Of a stretch of DNA of 64,000 bases, positions 10,500 through 21,106 are shown piece by piece. This DNA comes from Paguma larvata (Eukaryota > Chordata > Mammalia > Carnivora > Viverridae). Every line of letters starts with the position of its first letter. Positions within the stretch are counted from its first letter, which is position 1. The notes beneath the pieces were generated by a model. The model made no database searches. It saw only the letters and a program-made list of their open reading frames with translations, and was not told where the DNA came from. A program made the position numbers and the translations under genes. The stretch is taken from assembly GCA_030068075.1 (NCBI GenBank), contig CM057830.1, forward strand, positions 24,212,247 through 24,276,246, given 5' to 3'.

Positions 10500-12155
10500 G
10501 TGGGTTTACAAGACAAAAAAGCAGTGTGAGCTAGCAGAATCAGTCTATGTTTTTTTTCTTGCCATGCCCTGAGGACCTTAAGTAACCTTGCATCTCTAAC
10601 CTTTGCCACCCATGACCAAAGCAGACCTTCTGGAGCTTAAAGTGGTCTTGTCCAATTAGCCTCAGGCCAGGGCTTGCTGTCATGCTAACGCCTTGCTTCT
10701 GACCTCTTCAACACTGGCCAGACATATGATTGTATATCTCCATTGCTTTCTTTGATATGCACAGCAGTGTGCTCATTCTAGGGAGTACAGCTCTTCCCTG
10801 AACAACCCGGCTGGCCCTCTCCTCTGTAGGGCCATGTCATAGCCTAGAGATTGCAGCTGTGGCACCATAATGGATCTTCTGCATTAATAGTGTTGACCAA
10901 AACAAGCCAATATCCACCATCTCTCTTTAAACTGACATTTTGACTGCTGACAATCTTAGAAACCATTCTAATAGATGAGTTAGTTCCTCTAGCCCTTGGA
11001 CCCCTCTTTTCCAGCTCTTCGCCTTTAGTTCCCACCACTACCATCTTTGCTGAGCCAAAGATGAGCATATCAAAGACATGAAAAGGGAAAAGCATACTAG
11101 GTTTCATTGCTGGCCCCAATTTTCACCGTCTCATCATGGGTGGAGTGGAAATTTCCCTGCCACTTGACTTTGGGCTTGGCCATGTAACTTGTTTTGGTGA
11201 ATGATATCTGGATAGAAGGGCCACTGTGACGTGACAATTTTGAACCTAGGCCTTAATAGGTCTTGCACATTTCCGTTTGTTCTCTTCCACTTAAAACATC
11301 GCCAGAAGATGAACATGCCTAAGAATGAGGCATCTGGACCAAGAAAAAAAAAAAAAAGAACACACATAGAGCCAATCAACCCTATCCAGTACAAAACCTG
11401 AAGTGAGAAAAAGGGCCACCCTAAGTGCCCCAGTCTGCAGCAGTGACATCCAGCTGAGCCCAGCCTCAATTGGTAGAACTTCAGCCAAACAGCAGATGCA
11501 CAAAGTCTTCTTGCCTACTCCGTCGCTTTGTCACCACTACTGATCAGATCTGGGTGACCACCTGATTAAAGAAAGGGAAGCAGTAGGTAAATGAGATAAA
11601 CCAGTCAAGTCATCTTATTGAGAGTTTGTATATGAAAACAAATTGTAATCAGTAAGGGATGGAGTCAGGAAGACTTAGAAACTGAGGTGTCACATGGAGC
11701 CCCATATAACTTGGTAAATTAATAGAGAAAGCCAAGTCTTCAGAGTGAAATAGTAGGCTGAAAACAGAGCACATGTTCGAAGAGTTTCAGAGATGAGTCT
11801 GAAAAAGACAAAATAACAAAAAGATGATCAGAGTAAACTCAGTTCCCACAGGCTCTCAACACCAGCAGACTTGAAGCCTTGTTGGGCTGGAAGTCTTATG
11901 TCTAAGAAGTTGTCAATTGTGTCATCAAAACCATCTCTTATTTCCCACTTAGTGTGTGCACGTGTACACATGACCACACACATATGCACACAAAGAGTTT
12001 TATTTTTAGATAGCTCAAATGGATTTTGTTCCTTGAAAGTAAAGAACTGGACTAAGATATTTTCCATGATGGACAAAGAGGAAAGCTTCCAACAGCTGCG
12101 TAGTCAGTATGCCCTCACATGATAGAAAGCCAAAGTGACGGCCTATGGGACTATG
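10500..12155. other. intergenic, possible ancient LTR patch
   Basis: Around 11130-11520 the text (GGCCATGTAACTTGTTTTGG and CCAGAAGATGAACATGCC) resembles ancient mammalian LTR-like repeats, but I cannot name the family. No coding gene was recognised; the open frames here are short and lack splice signals. Confidence 0.35.
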
Positions 12156-12159
12156 TATC

Positions 12160-12930
12160 ATGTAGCTTTTGCTGTATAAGAAAGCTTCTTGAAGTTTAAG
12201 AGTGTGGAACAACAGGTGCACCTGGGTGGCTCAGTCGGTTGAGTGTCCGACTTGATTTCAGCTCAGGTCATGATCCCAGATCATGGGATCGAGCCTCACA
12301 TTGGGCTCCGCGCTGAGCATGGAGCCTGCTTAAGATTCTCTCCCCCTCTCCCTCTCTCCCTCTCCCCTACTCACGCCTGCACTCTCTCTCTGTCTCAAAA
12401 AAAAAAAAAAAAAAAAAGAGTGTAAAACAACACAATATTTTGCTCACACATTTGTGGATTGTGATGGTTGGGATATTTGGGACATTTGTGATGGCACGTC
12501 TGGTCTTATCTGGCTGGGCTGAGGCTGAATGTTCTAGGGTGGCCTCACATGTCTAGTGATTGTTAAGCCGTTTTTCTAGTAGGGCCTTACTGGCAATGAC
12601 TTGTCTCACCTCCGTGGGGTCAGGCTTCTCCACATGGTGGTTGGAGGAATACCAAAGAAGAAGCAAAAGAGCAGTAACCCAAATGAGGAAGTTCATTTTA
12701 AGTCTCAGCTCATGTCATCATTACTAGTGGCCCTTAGCCAAAACAAGTTACTTGATAGAGCACAGACCCAGGGTGATGGAGGCTGAGCAAAGGCTTAGAT
12801 ACAGGGAGGAGTGAATACTTTGGAAGTCCTTATTGCAACAACCTAGCAAAACTACAATGGACAGGAATGGAGAAAGGAACACTGCCAAGAAGGGCCTATG
12901 CGCAAGGGCCAAAGGCCAGGGGTGTGGTAT
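12160..12930 (-). repeat. MLT1-like LTR, minus strand, split by a SINE
   Basis: The left edge TAGCTTTTGCTGTATAAG and the AAGTTTAAG...AACAACA spacing match the inverted 3' end of MLT1-type LTRs. The pattern resumes after the SINE at 12215-12418 (AAAACAACACAATATTTTGC, then GGCTGGGCTGAGGCTGAATG). The right edge is approximate. Confidence 0.55.
12215..12418 (+). repeat. CAN-type SINE, plus strand, inside an MLT1-like LTR
   Basis: Starts GGTGCACCTGGGTGGCTCAG and ends in an uninterrupted run of about 20 A. TSD of the form AAGAGTGTRRAACAACA at 12198-12214 and about 12416-12432, with two mismatches. Confidence 0.93.
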
Positions 12931-13007
12931 TTTTAAGGGAATGAGTCTAGGAAAACCTTCAGTTTGCTATAACTTGACCTGTGTACCTTTGGAAGGGTAC
13001 AAGATTT

Positions 13008-13209
13008 TTTATTATTTTTTTAAATGTTTCTTTGTTTTTGAGAGAGAACAAGCTAACAGGAGCAGGGGAGGGGCAGTGAGAGAAAGGGAGAGAAGATCTC
13101 AAGCAGGCTCGGAACTGACAGCAGCAAGCCTGACGCCGGGCTAGAACTCATGAGATCATGACCTGAGCTGAGGCCAGATGCTCAACTGACTGAGCCACCC
13201 AGGCACCCC
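13008..13209 (-). repeat. CAN-type SINE, minus strand
   Basis: T-rich tail at the left, GAGAGAGAACAAGC block, and terminal TGAGCCACCCAGGCACCCC. Imperfect flanking repeat with GTACAAGA at both sides. Confidence 0.93.
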
Positions 13210-13210
13210 A

Positions 13211-14149
13211 AGAGTACAAGAGTTTAACTCAGTGACTTATTACCCTACCTCATGGAAACACTCTTCTAAACAGTTATAAAATATACAATAAGTATCTGTA
13301 GTATTTCACTCTTGCTGTAATGCCTAACCTCCCTTCCCTCCTTTAGAAAAGAAGAATTTCAGTAGAATTAATGGGGGGAAACAATCAAAAGCTTGAAAAT
13401 AAAGTGTTTTTCCTGAATACAATTTACGTAACGAGGTCTCTTAGACTTGATAGCAGAGAAGGCTCCCAAATCATGAACATATTTATGAGGGGGGACTATT
13501 CTGTTTCAAACACTTCCCTGGGGGTACCACCGAAGGCACCAAGCCATTACTTGAAATGGAGCATGTCCGTTTAAGTAACATAACCGGGTAGCTGCGAATC
13601 ATAAATTAAAAGTGATCACTCTATTCCCTATCCCTGAACACATCTGCCAGTCTGGGCATCCATATCTGTGAGGTTGGCAGACCGGGGACCTCCAAAGGTC
13701 AAAGCAATATGTGCTGTCACCTGTGGGTATGCAGGCATACCAAAGTGTCTAGACACGGACCCTAGAGCGCAGCAAGTCCTCTTGAACAGGCGGAGCTATC
13801 ATATTACCCCATCAAGGAGAGGGAGTCATCAAAGGAGAGCCACACGAATGTACACTTTCCTCTTTGTACAAATGCTAATTTACAAAAACAAGGTATTTCT
13901 CCTTTAACCATGTTCCTCTTGCTGTGTTGCCTAACTGCAAACCAACCATTGTGACATCACGATCATTTCCAGGCAGACAGACACAAACGACAAAGAGAAA
14001 ATTTCCATTTGTAGACTGCACTGTCATTAACCAATGACCAGGGAAAAGGATATGAAGGGCGGGGGAGAAGTTAAGGCATACTGTCTTTGAACATGTAAGT
14101 ACAGAGTGTATATGAAAATTTCCTGAAGAGCAGGGATCTGGGGACCAAT
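13211..14149. other. intergenic, nothing recognised
   Basis: No convincing gene or repeat signals found by eye. Confidence 0.4.
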
Positions 14150-14272
14150 TGTTTTTATTTTTTTTAAGGGTTTTATTTCTAAGTAGTCTCCACACCCAAC
14201 ATGGAGCTCAAACCTACAGCCCCAAGATCAAGAGTTACGTGCTCTACTGACTGAGCCAGCCAGGCAGCCCAA
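14150..14272 (-). repeat. CAN SINE, short form, minus strand
   Basis: T-rich left tail, then AAGTAGTCTCCACACCCAAC, GGAGCTCAAACCTACAGCC, and terminal TGAGCCAGCCAGGCAGCCC. Confidence 0.85.
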
Positions 14273-14635
14273 GGCACCAGTTGCTTTTTTTTTAAAGGCA
14301 GTAAAACCTTCTGTCCTTCATAAATTAGTTATTTCATGTGTGCCAGTATTTTCCAAAATGTTAAAATAACCTTTTAAAACTTTGTAAGCTCATTTAAATA
14401 CAACTAAAAAGAATTGTAGTAGAGTATATTTTATCAGAAGCAAGGAAATAGGCCAACACAAGCAATGTGGTCAAAAGTAAAGAAGGTCAAGATCGAAATG
14501 GCAATGGGAGGGAAACAGGTGATTTCTCAACCAAGGTAATGAATGCCCCGTAATGTGTAGTCCACCAAGGGAGAAGAATAGAGGACAGAACCATTCAAAT
14601 ACATTGAAACTATCTCTTTAGGCTGTAAAAATACA

Positions 14636-15480
14636 CCTAATTCTTGATAGCAGTTTTAGGTTCACAGGAAAATTGAGCAGAAAGAACAGAGATTTCCTGG
14701 ACACCCCCGGCCCCCATATCCACAGCCTCCCCCATTGTTAACATCCCCCACCAGACTAGTATATTTATTACAGCTGATGAACCTACACTGATACATCATC
14801 AACCCTGAGGCCGTAGTTTATACTAGGGCTCACTCTTAGCCTTTGCATTCTATGAGTTTAGACGAATGCGTAATGGCATGTATCCACCATTACAGTATCA
14901 TACAGAGTAGTTTCATAGCACTAAAGATCTTCTCTTCACCTATTTGTCCCTAATACTGCTCCCCACCCCCTCCAGCAAACCCTGGCAAGCGCTGATCTCC
15001 TTGCTGTCTCCATAGTTGTGCCTTTGCCAAAATGTCCTTTAGTTAGAATCATACTGGCTGAGGCCTTTTGAAATTAGCTTCTTTCACTCAGTACTATGAT
15101 CTTAATTTCCTCCATGTCTTTCCATGGTTTGATAGCTCATTTCCCTTTAGCACTGAATCATAGTCCCTTGTCTGGATGTACTACAGTTTATTTATCCATT
15201 CACCTACTGGAAGACCTCTTGCTTGCTTCCAAGAATAAAGCCACTCTAAGCATCTGGTTCAGGTTGTATGTGGACCCAAGTTTTCAACTCCTTTGGATAA
15301 ATACCAAGGAGCACAATCGCTGGATCATATGGTAAGAGTGTGTTCACTTTTGTGAGAAACTTCCAACCTGTCGTCCAAAGTGCCTGCAGCATTTTGCATT
15401 CCCACCAGCCATGGATGAGAGTTCCTTTTGCTCCACATCCTGGCCAGCATTTGGTGTTTCTCTATACTTTTTAATTCCTC
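14636..15480 (-). mobile_element. old L1 fragment, minus strand
   Basis: Reads as the complement of an L1M-type 3' region: TCCACCATTACAGTATCATA, TTTATCCATTCACCTACTGG, GCATTTTGCATTCCCACCAG and CTCCACATCCTGGCCAGCAT are familiar antisense L1 blocks in the expected order. Diverged and non-coding. Confidence 0.75.
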
Positions 15481-15514
15481 ATTCTCTAACAGAGAGAGAT
15501 ACATGATAGAGATA

Positions 15515-15708
15515 AAGACCTAGGTTTCCGCAACGAGATACCACCTCACGTCTATCAAAATGGCTAAAACTAACACAGGACACAACGCGTGTTGGCAAGG
15601 ATGCAGAGAAAGGGGAAGCCTCTTGCACTGCTGGTGGAAATGCAAATTGGTGCAGCCGCTCTGGAGAACAGTGTGGAGGTTCCTCAAAAGATTAAAAATA
15701 GAATGACC
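15515..15708 (+). mobile_element. L1 ORF2 fragment, plus strand
   Basis: A plus-strand piece from the C-terminal ORF2 region (ACGAGATACCACCTCACG, GGATGCAGAGAAAGGGGAAG). It lies next to and in inverted orientation to the L1 at 14636-15480 and is followed directly by a SINE. Confidence 0.82.
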
Positions 15709-15710
15709 CA

Positions 15711-15824
15711 GGGGCACCTGGATGGCTCAGTCGGTAGAGCATGCAACTCTTGATCTCAGGGTCATGAGTTTAAGCCCCATGTGGGGTATAGAGCTTACTT
15801 TAAAAAAATAAAATTAAAAAGACC
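15711..15824 (+). repeat. CAN SINE, short form, plus strand
   Basis: GGGGCACCTGGATGGCTCAG head, GTAGAGCATGCAACTCTTGA, GGTATAGAGCTTACTT then an A-rich tail. No CT block. Confidence 0.9.
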
Positions 15825-15864
15825 ACAGCTTTTTTTTTTTCAGTGATGGCTTGCTTAATTATTT

Positions 15865-15890
15865 ATATATATAGTGTATATATATTTACA
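15865..15890. repeat. short (TA)n tract
   Basis: TATATATA blocks interrupted by AGTG, about 70 bases before the exon-like segment. Confidence 0.7.
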
Positions 15891-15959
15891 GCATCTTTGG
15901 GAAAAGAGCACCGTTCATTCATTGCTGGTTGGCTTATACCCTGAGTTCTTTTTCTTCAG

Positions 15960-16114
15960 CTCTAATAAATGGACATGAGCTAGATGATCTGAAAATTTCT
16001 TCCGAGTCCTTTAAGAAACTACATTCATATGTTTCTTCACAAATAGGAAGTGCCCCAAAGATGTGTGATATCAATGAAATGTTTCCAAAGGAAGGAGAGT
16101 TTGCCATTAAAAAG
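15960..16114 (+). CDS. putative unassigned coding exon
   Basis: This 155-base segment has the architecture of an internal exon. It is preceded by a strong polypyrimidine tract and AG (TTCTTTTTCTTCAG ends at 15959) and followed by a GT donor in AAAAAG|GTAATG at 16115. It is fully open for 51 codons after a split first codon (enters in phase 1, leaves in phase 0). The encoded peptide is mixed in composition and globular-looking: it contains INGHELDDLK, a Phe-Lys-Lys-Leu run, MCDINEMFPKEGEF and ends AIKK. It is not a repeat translation and not part of GK, whose N-terminal exons are all accounted for. I do not recognise the protein family, and no partner exons were found nearby. A CAN SINE has landed just after the donor without disrupting it. 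It could instead be a chance open stretch or a fragment of an old retrocopy. Confidence 0.45.
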
Positions 16115-16124
16115 GTAATGAATG

Positions 16125-16310
16125 GTGGCACCTGGGTGGCTCAGTCAGCCAAGTGTCCACTCTTGAGTTTGAGCCCCCTGTAGTGCTCTGAGCAGACATT
16201 ACAGAACCTGCTTGGGAGTCTCTCTCCCTCTCTCTCTTTGGCCCTCCCCTGCTCACACACACTCTCCTGCTCTGTCTCAAAGTAGATAAATAAAATTTTT
16301 TAAAAAACAC
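16125..16310 (+). repeat. CAN-type SINE, plus strand
   Basis: GGCACCTGGGTGGCTCAGTC head, shortened tRNA part, CT-rich block, AGATAAATAAAA tail. TSD AATGAATG at 16117-16124 and 16311-16318. Confidence 0.93.
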
Positions 16311-16618
16311 AATGAATGTACATGAATTAAGATCGTTGTTCCTCTTTCCTTACATGCCATTTACTGAATGATAATTGATATACCTTCTTCCAAAATTTTC
16401 CCTAATCAACTTTCAATGTGAAGCCTAAACAGGTAAACTGTAAAGTTACCTTTTCTTTTCAAAAGCGTGCTTTTTAAAAAAGAATCAGCAAAGGTATAAT
16501 TATAATCCATGGAGATTAGTGAATTCCCTTCATTCAACATATACTTTGTGCCTTCTAGGTGACTTATCAGAGAAGGCACTAAATAAATTTTCTTTGTCTT
16601 TTATGATGTCACTTTTAA

Positions 16619-16830
16619 ATTATTTTTTAACGTTTATTTATTTTTGAGAGACATAGAGACAGAGTATGAGCAAGGGAAGGGCAGAGAGAGAAGGAGATAC
16701 AGAATCTGAAGCAGGCTCCAGGCTCTGAGCCATCAGCACAGAGCTGGACATGGGGCTGGAACTCACAGACCGTGAGATCATGACCTGAGCCGAAGTCAGC
16801 CACTTAACCAACTGAGCCACCCAGGCGCCC
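16619..16830 (-). repeat. CAN-type SINE, long form, minus strand, exact TSD
   Basis: Tail TTATTTTTTAACGTTTATTT, AG-rich block, terminal GAGCCACCCAGGCGCCC. The flanks at 16598-16618 and 16831-16851 are an identical 21-base duplication (begins CTTTTATGATG), so the insertion is relatively recent. Confidence 0.96.
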
Positions 16831-16851
16831 CTTTTATGATGTCACTTTTAA

Positions 16852-17468
16852 TGCAGCCCTTGAAAAGTCAGCGCCCCATGATACTGAGTGTGACACATAA
16901 TTTATAATCGCGAACATAATTAGACATAATTGTGAACATAATTGTCGATACTTTGGCTTCATTTTTGTAGGTGTCTAGATTTTTCACATCTCTATCTGCA
17001 GTGGTAAAAGGCAAAAAATAAAAAGGGACATACATCTTTGTCTCTCTTAGCCATTGGAGACTTGAAGGTGGGCACGTAAAAAGGGAAAGACAAACAGGCA
17101 CACAAAAGAGAAAGCATGAAGAAAATAAGAGGACTGTGAGACAGGAAAGCAAAATGGATGCTGAGGGAAGGAAATAGAAAAGTCGAAGTGACAATGGTCC
17201 ATTGTAAGCACCACCTTGCCCTTGATAGACGCAACCGAGACCTCAGGGCATTGCGGGCATCATCCCTGCCTCAGAACCTTATCAGGAACAGGGGGACAAA
17301 TTGAATACCTGTCAGCTGGCATCCATGGCAAGTTTTCCAAACGTGTTTGGAAAATGAGAAAACTTCTGGATAGTCACATGTTGATCTTTCCAAAAGACCC
17401 AGTGACTGGGTTGTAAGGAAATATGACCAAACATTAAATTCTGTGAGGAATGGCGATCACACCAACAT
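16852..17468. other. intergenic, nothing recognised
   Basis: No repeat consensus or gene signal recognised; the minus-strand open frames are unsupported. Confidence 0.4.
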
Positions 17469-17469
17469 C

Positions 17470-17960
17470 TATTCATTGTGTCATTCGTCTGTCGCTGCAT
17501 AGCAAACGACTCCAAAACCAAGTGTCTATAAACAATAACCATTTCTCATTTGCCTCGATTCTGTGTACTATCTGTGCCCAGCTGGGTGGTTTCCCTCCTC
17601 CAGGTGATTCATTCACCTGGGCACTCATTCAGCAGCTGCAAACAGACGGGAGCTCTCCTGGGGCTGAAATACCCGAGATGGTTTCATTCCCATTTCTGGA
17701 AGTTGGCGTTGGTCAGCTACAGTGCCGTTTCTCATGTGCTAGCGGGTTAGATTGGCTTTCATAAAGCGTGGCAGCTGGGGTCCAAGGAGGAAAGGCTCAC
17801 TTTTGTACATCACCGAGCAAGTCTCTGCACCGTGTTTGCTAATGTCCTACGGGCTTGCAAGTCACATGGCCCGAGTCCAGTCTCCTCTGCACTCGTGAAG
17901 GAATAGAAGTGGCCTTCGCCTGTCCGGCTGGATGAGACTAGAGCAGGTAGAGATGAGAGT
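17470..17960 (-). repeat. MLT1-like LTR, minus strand
   Basis: CTGTCGCTGCATAGCAAACG, AACAATAACCATTTCTCATT, CAGCTGGGTGGTTTCCCTC and the later AAGTCACATGGCCCGAGTCC match, in order, an inverted MaLR LTR. Old and diverged; the plus-strand open frame at 17450-17764 is explained by it. Confidence 0.6.
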
Positions 17961-18261
17961 CGTTACAAGGAGATGAAAATGTGCGTAAGATAATGGGAGG
18001 GTTTTGTCTGCTTATCAAAGGAAACGTTACTATTTTATAATAACAGTATTAATATGGGCAGCCTTTGACACGATGTATTCCAAAACATGACTTTCTATTT
18101 TGAAATGGTTTTTACTGCCGAGACTGTGTGCACTGCCCTACTTGTGACAGTTGTATGCCTTTCTTTTGTACCTGGCAGCAAAGCCTACAATAAAACTTTA
18201 AAACGATAAAAGAAGTGTGGGAGGGTACAGCACAGTGACATTATGACCAGAAGGTATGATT

Positions 18262-18410
18262 CCATTGATTCATTCATTCATTCATTCACTCATTCAACAG
18301 TTGCTGATAGAACACCCAGACCCTGGTGCTAAAATAATGATCAGGACAAAACCCCTGGCATCAAGGAGCCTAGCTCGTTGCATTCTGAGGGCTTGGGGTA
18401 GGGAGAAAGT
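18262..18410 (+). repeat. L2-like fragment with (ATTC)n
   Basis: (ATTC) repeats followed by CAACAGTTGCTGATAGAACA and ATCAAGGAGCCTAGCTCG-like sequence follow the L2 order TTCATTCATTCAACAAATA...GGAGCTTAC. Confidence 0.55.
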
Positions 18411-18504
18411 AGCAGGAATCTGCAGCTCGAACAAGTGCCCCAGGTGATTCTGACAGACTAATAATTGGAACTGTCTGCCCAAAGTCTTTCTCTACCAATA
18501 TTCT

Positions 18505-18701
18505 TTTTTAATGTTTATTTATTTTAAGAGAGAGAGAGAGAGCAGAGGAGAGTCAGAGACAGAGGGAGAGAGAGAATCCCAAGCAGGTTCCGCGTTGGCC
18601 AGTGAGAGCCTGACGGGGTTTGATCTGACAAACTGTGAGATCAGGACCTGAGCCGAAATCAAGAGTTGGATGCTCAATCGACTGAGCCACCCAGGCACCC
18701 C
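18505..18701 (-). repeat. CAN-type SINE, minus strand
   Basis: TTTTTTAATGTTTATTTATT tail, GA-rich block, terminal GAGCCACCCAGGCACCCC. Exact TSD TACCAATATTCT at 18493-18504 and 18702-18713. Confidence 0.96.
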
Positions 18702-18835
18702 TACCAATATTCTAAGTGGATTATTTGTTAGCAAAGAACTAAGATTTGGAAGAAAAGGTCACGAACACAAGTCAAAAGATTCTTTTACCACCGTTTTGCC
18801 AAATTCTAGGAAAATAGTCATTCCAGCATATTCAT

Positions 18836-19022
18836 GGTCCAGGGATTTTCGAAGTATGGTGCCTGTAGCAACAGTACCAGCAACACCTGGGAACTTGTTA
18901 GAAATGCAAATTACCAGACCTTGCCAACTAAACCAGGAACTCTGGGACTGGGGTCCAGCAACCTGGGTTATAACAAGTCCCGTAGGTGTTTCCGATATGG
19001 AAGAGTTTGAGAATCATTGCCA
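18836..19022 (+). repeat. MER5-like DNA transposon remnant
   Basis: CAGCAACACCTGGGAACTTG, GTTAGAAATGCAAATTACCA, and the terminal GAGTTTGAGAATCATTGCC follow the MER5 (non-autonomous hAT) order. Non-coding; it explains the open frame at 18670-19062. Confidence 0.7.
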
Positions 19023-19024
19023 TA

Positions 19025-20345
19025 TCCTAATTCTGTTACACTTGCAACATTGCATAGAGTGACACCTAATTTTTAGGTAGCAACACCTGGATTATTAACA
19101 TGCCTGTGAGTGGATTCTCCAGTTTGCATGTAGGGAGAGGAAGGCTCCTAATTTGGCTTTTTTAAATCAAGTATATTTAAATTCTTAAATAAAACCAACC
19201 AAACCGTACCGTTGACCTGGACGGAACGATGTGTGAGAGCACTCTGTGAGCGGCATGGCTAATCGTGAAAGGCGAGAAGCAGTCTCACTGGCAAGTCTGT
19301 TTCCACCAGAGAAACTCAGGGGTCAAGACCAAGGCCCTTCAGGCAAATGATTTAAGTAGCCTGAGTTACCTAAAGTTCATTGTGATGATTTCAGACTGGC
19401 AGAGCAAGAACAATGTCAACTCCCATTGGAGAGACTCTTGGTGTTTCAATTATTCCTCCTCTGGTGATTCCTGTTGTTAATGTACACAGAATTTACATAA
19501 GCAGAAAGACTACATTGCCGTAGAGATTCTTTCTTTTTTTTGAGTGGGGGGTCCAGTCATGTTTCTTGGTCTTCCCATATTTGCCTTATTTTTATAGTCT
19601 ACTTGGAAAGTTACTCCTTAATCTCTTCTTGCTATTCTAACAATTATTGAGATAGGGACTGACATGGATATGGAAAGGATAGCATGGAAAGTTACTGAAG
19701 GAAAGGAGTACAATAAGTAGGTCAGGCATTCCTTTATTTTATGGGACTGGGATGATTCAGGCAGATATAAGAAGTGATTTGCCCAAGATAGCACAAGGCG
19801 TTAAAGACAGATTAAGAATTTAATCTGGACCAGCATCCTACCTTCTTCATTTTTATTTATTCTCCTGGCTTCCCTTCCCTCAGACGGCTGTAAAAGGGCA
19901 GTGGGCCTGATGTCAGGAGACCGAAATTCTAGTTCCAGTTCTACCACGGAAGGCGGGCTGGTCTCAGACATGTCACTTAATGCCCTCTGGACCACACGTG
20001 CTCTGATGTTACTTGCAACTCTGCCTCAGGGATAGTATGAAAAATGAAATCAGAATATCTATTGGTTGATTTTTACTTTTATATAAATTTGAGTTTTCAG
20101 ACTGCAGCTAGGGCTTGAAGGGATGAGAGAGAGCAGAGAATGGGAGTAATTCCAGTTGGATAAGAGGAAATAGGACTAGGAGGCTCAGAGTAAATATTTA
20201 GGGTGTGGCGATTAGATAAACCAAGCTAGACTCTTCTGTTTAAGACTCTTCCCTTTGACCTTCCCTGAACTCCAAGAGGGAGCTTAGATGCGTGTGACGC
20301 TGTCCTCTTAGAATCTGAGAGTCAAAACTGTGTGAAAGTTGGAAT
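19025..20345. other. intergenic, one MIR-like patch
   Basis: Near 19905-19990, GAAATTCTAGTTCCAGTTCT then CAGACATGTCACTTAATGCC resembles MIR. No gene recognised. Confidence 0.4.
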
Positions 20346-20362
20346 GTCAGTCACTTTTTTTT

Positions 20363-20560
20363 AAATGTTTTTTTTATTTTTGAGAGAGAGAAAGAGCATG
20401 TGTGAGTGGGAGAGGGGCAGAGAGAAAACGGGACAGATGATCCCAAATGGGCTCCGTGCTGACAGCGGAGAGCCCGATGTGGGGCTCAAGACTCACGAAC
20501 CATTAGATCGTGACCTGAGCCAAAGTTGGCCACTTAACCATCTGAGCCACCCAGGTGCCC
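20363..20560 (-). repeat. CAN-type SINE, minus strand
   Basis: T-rich tail, GAGAGAGAAAGAGC block, terminal GAGCCACCCAGGTGCCC. TSD CAGTCACTTTTTTTT at 20348-20362 and 20561-20575. Confidence 0.95.
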
Positions 20561-20579
20561 CAGTCACTTTTTTTTTTTT

Positions 20580-21106
20580 TAATGGATTGATGTGGTAGGT
20601 TTGGTGGCTTTCTTTTTACCGCCTTCAAGAATCAAGGAAATCCTTATCTATATCACTTAATTAATGCCTTTCATGGTGTTCGGAGGCAAGTTAGCCTACT
20701 TCCTTTACATGTGCCTGAATACCTGTCCGTGTCTTCTTCCAGGAAATTCGGAAATACCAATTCATCTGCCCTCCTCTGCTAAGCAGGCCAGTTTATCAGT
20801 AGTTACCAAGTCCAGCATTTCTGTAAGCAGGCATGACCTCGAACACCAGGGTCTGATATCAGAGTACAGGATAAGTTCCTTCCAGAGCAAGTGTGGTTAA
20901 ACTAAAAACACAGAGATGGATAAGAGGGTGTGTTGTAGAGGAAAGGCTAGAGGGGGAAAAAATAGAAATGATGTTCCAGAACACTAAGAGATTAGGGAAA
21001 AGAATGGAAAGAAATGAGAGTGTCAATACTAGAGTGCCTTTGAGTTTGATAGCATAGCGGTTTACATGATTAATTTAGTGATTTTCAATCAGCATCTTTT
21101 AAAAAT
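20580..21106. other. intergenic, nothing recognised
   Basis: No repeat or gene signals identified between the SINE and the retroviral LTR. Confidence 0.4.

Noticed and set aside
18670..19062. 130-codon plus-strand open frame
   Set aside because: It mostly covers a MER5-like element and the end of a SINE.
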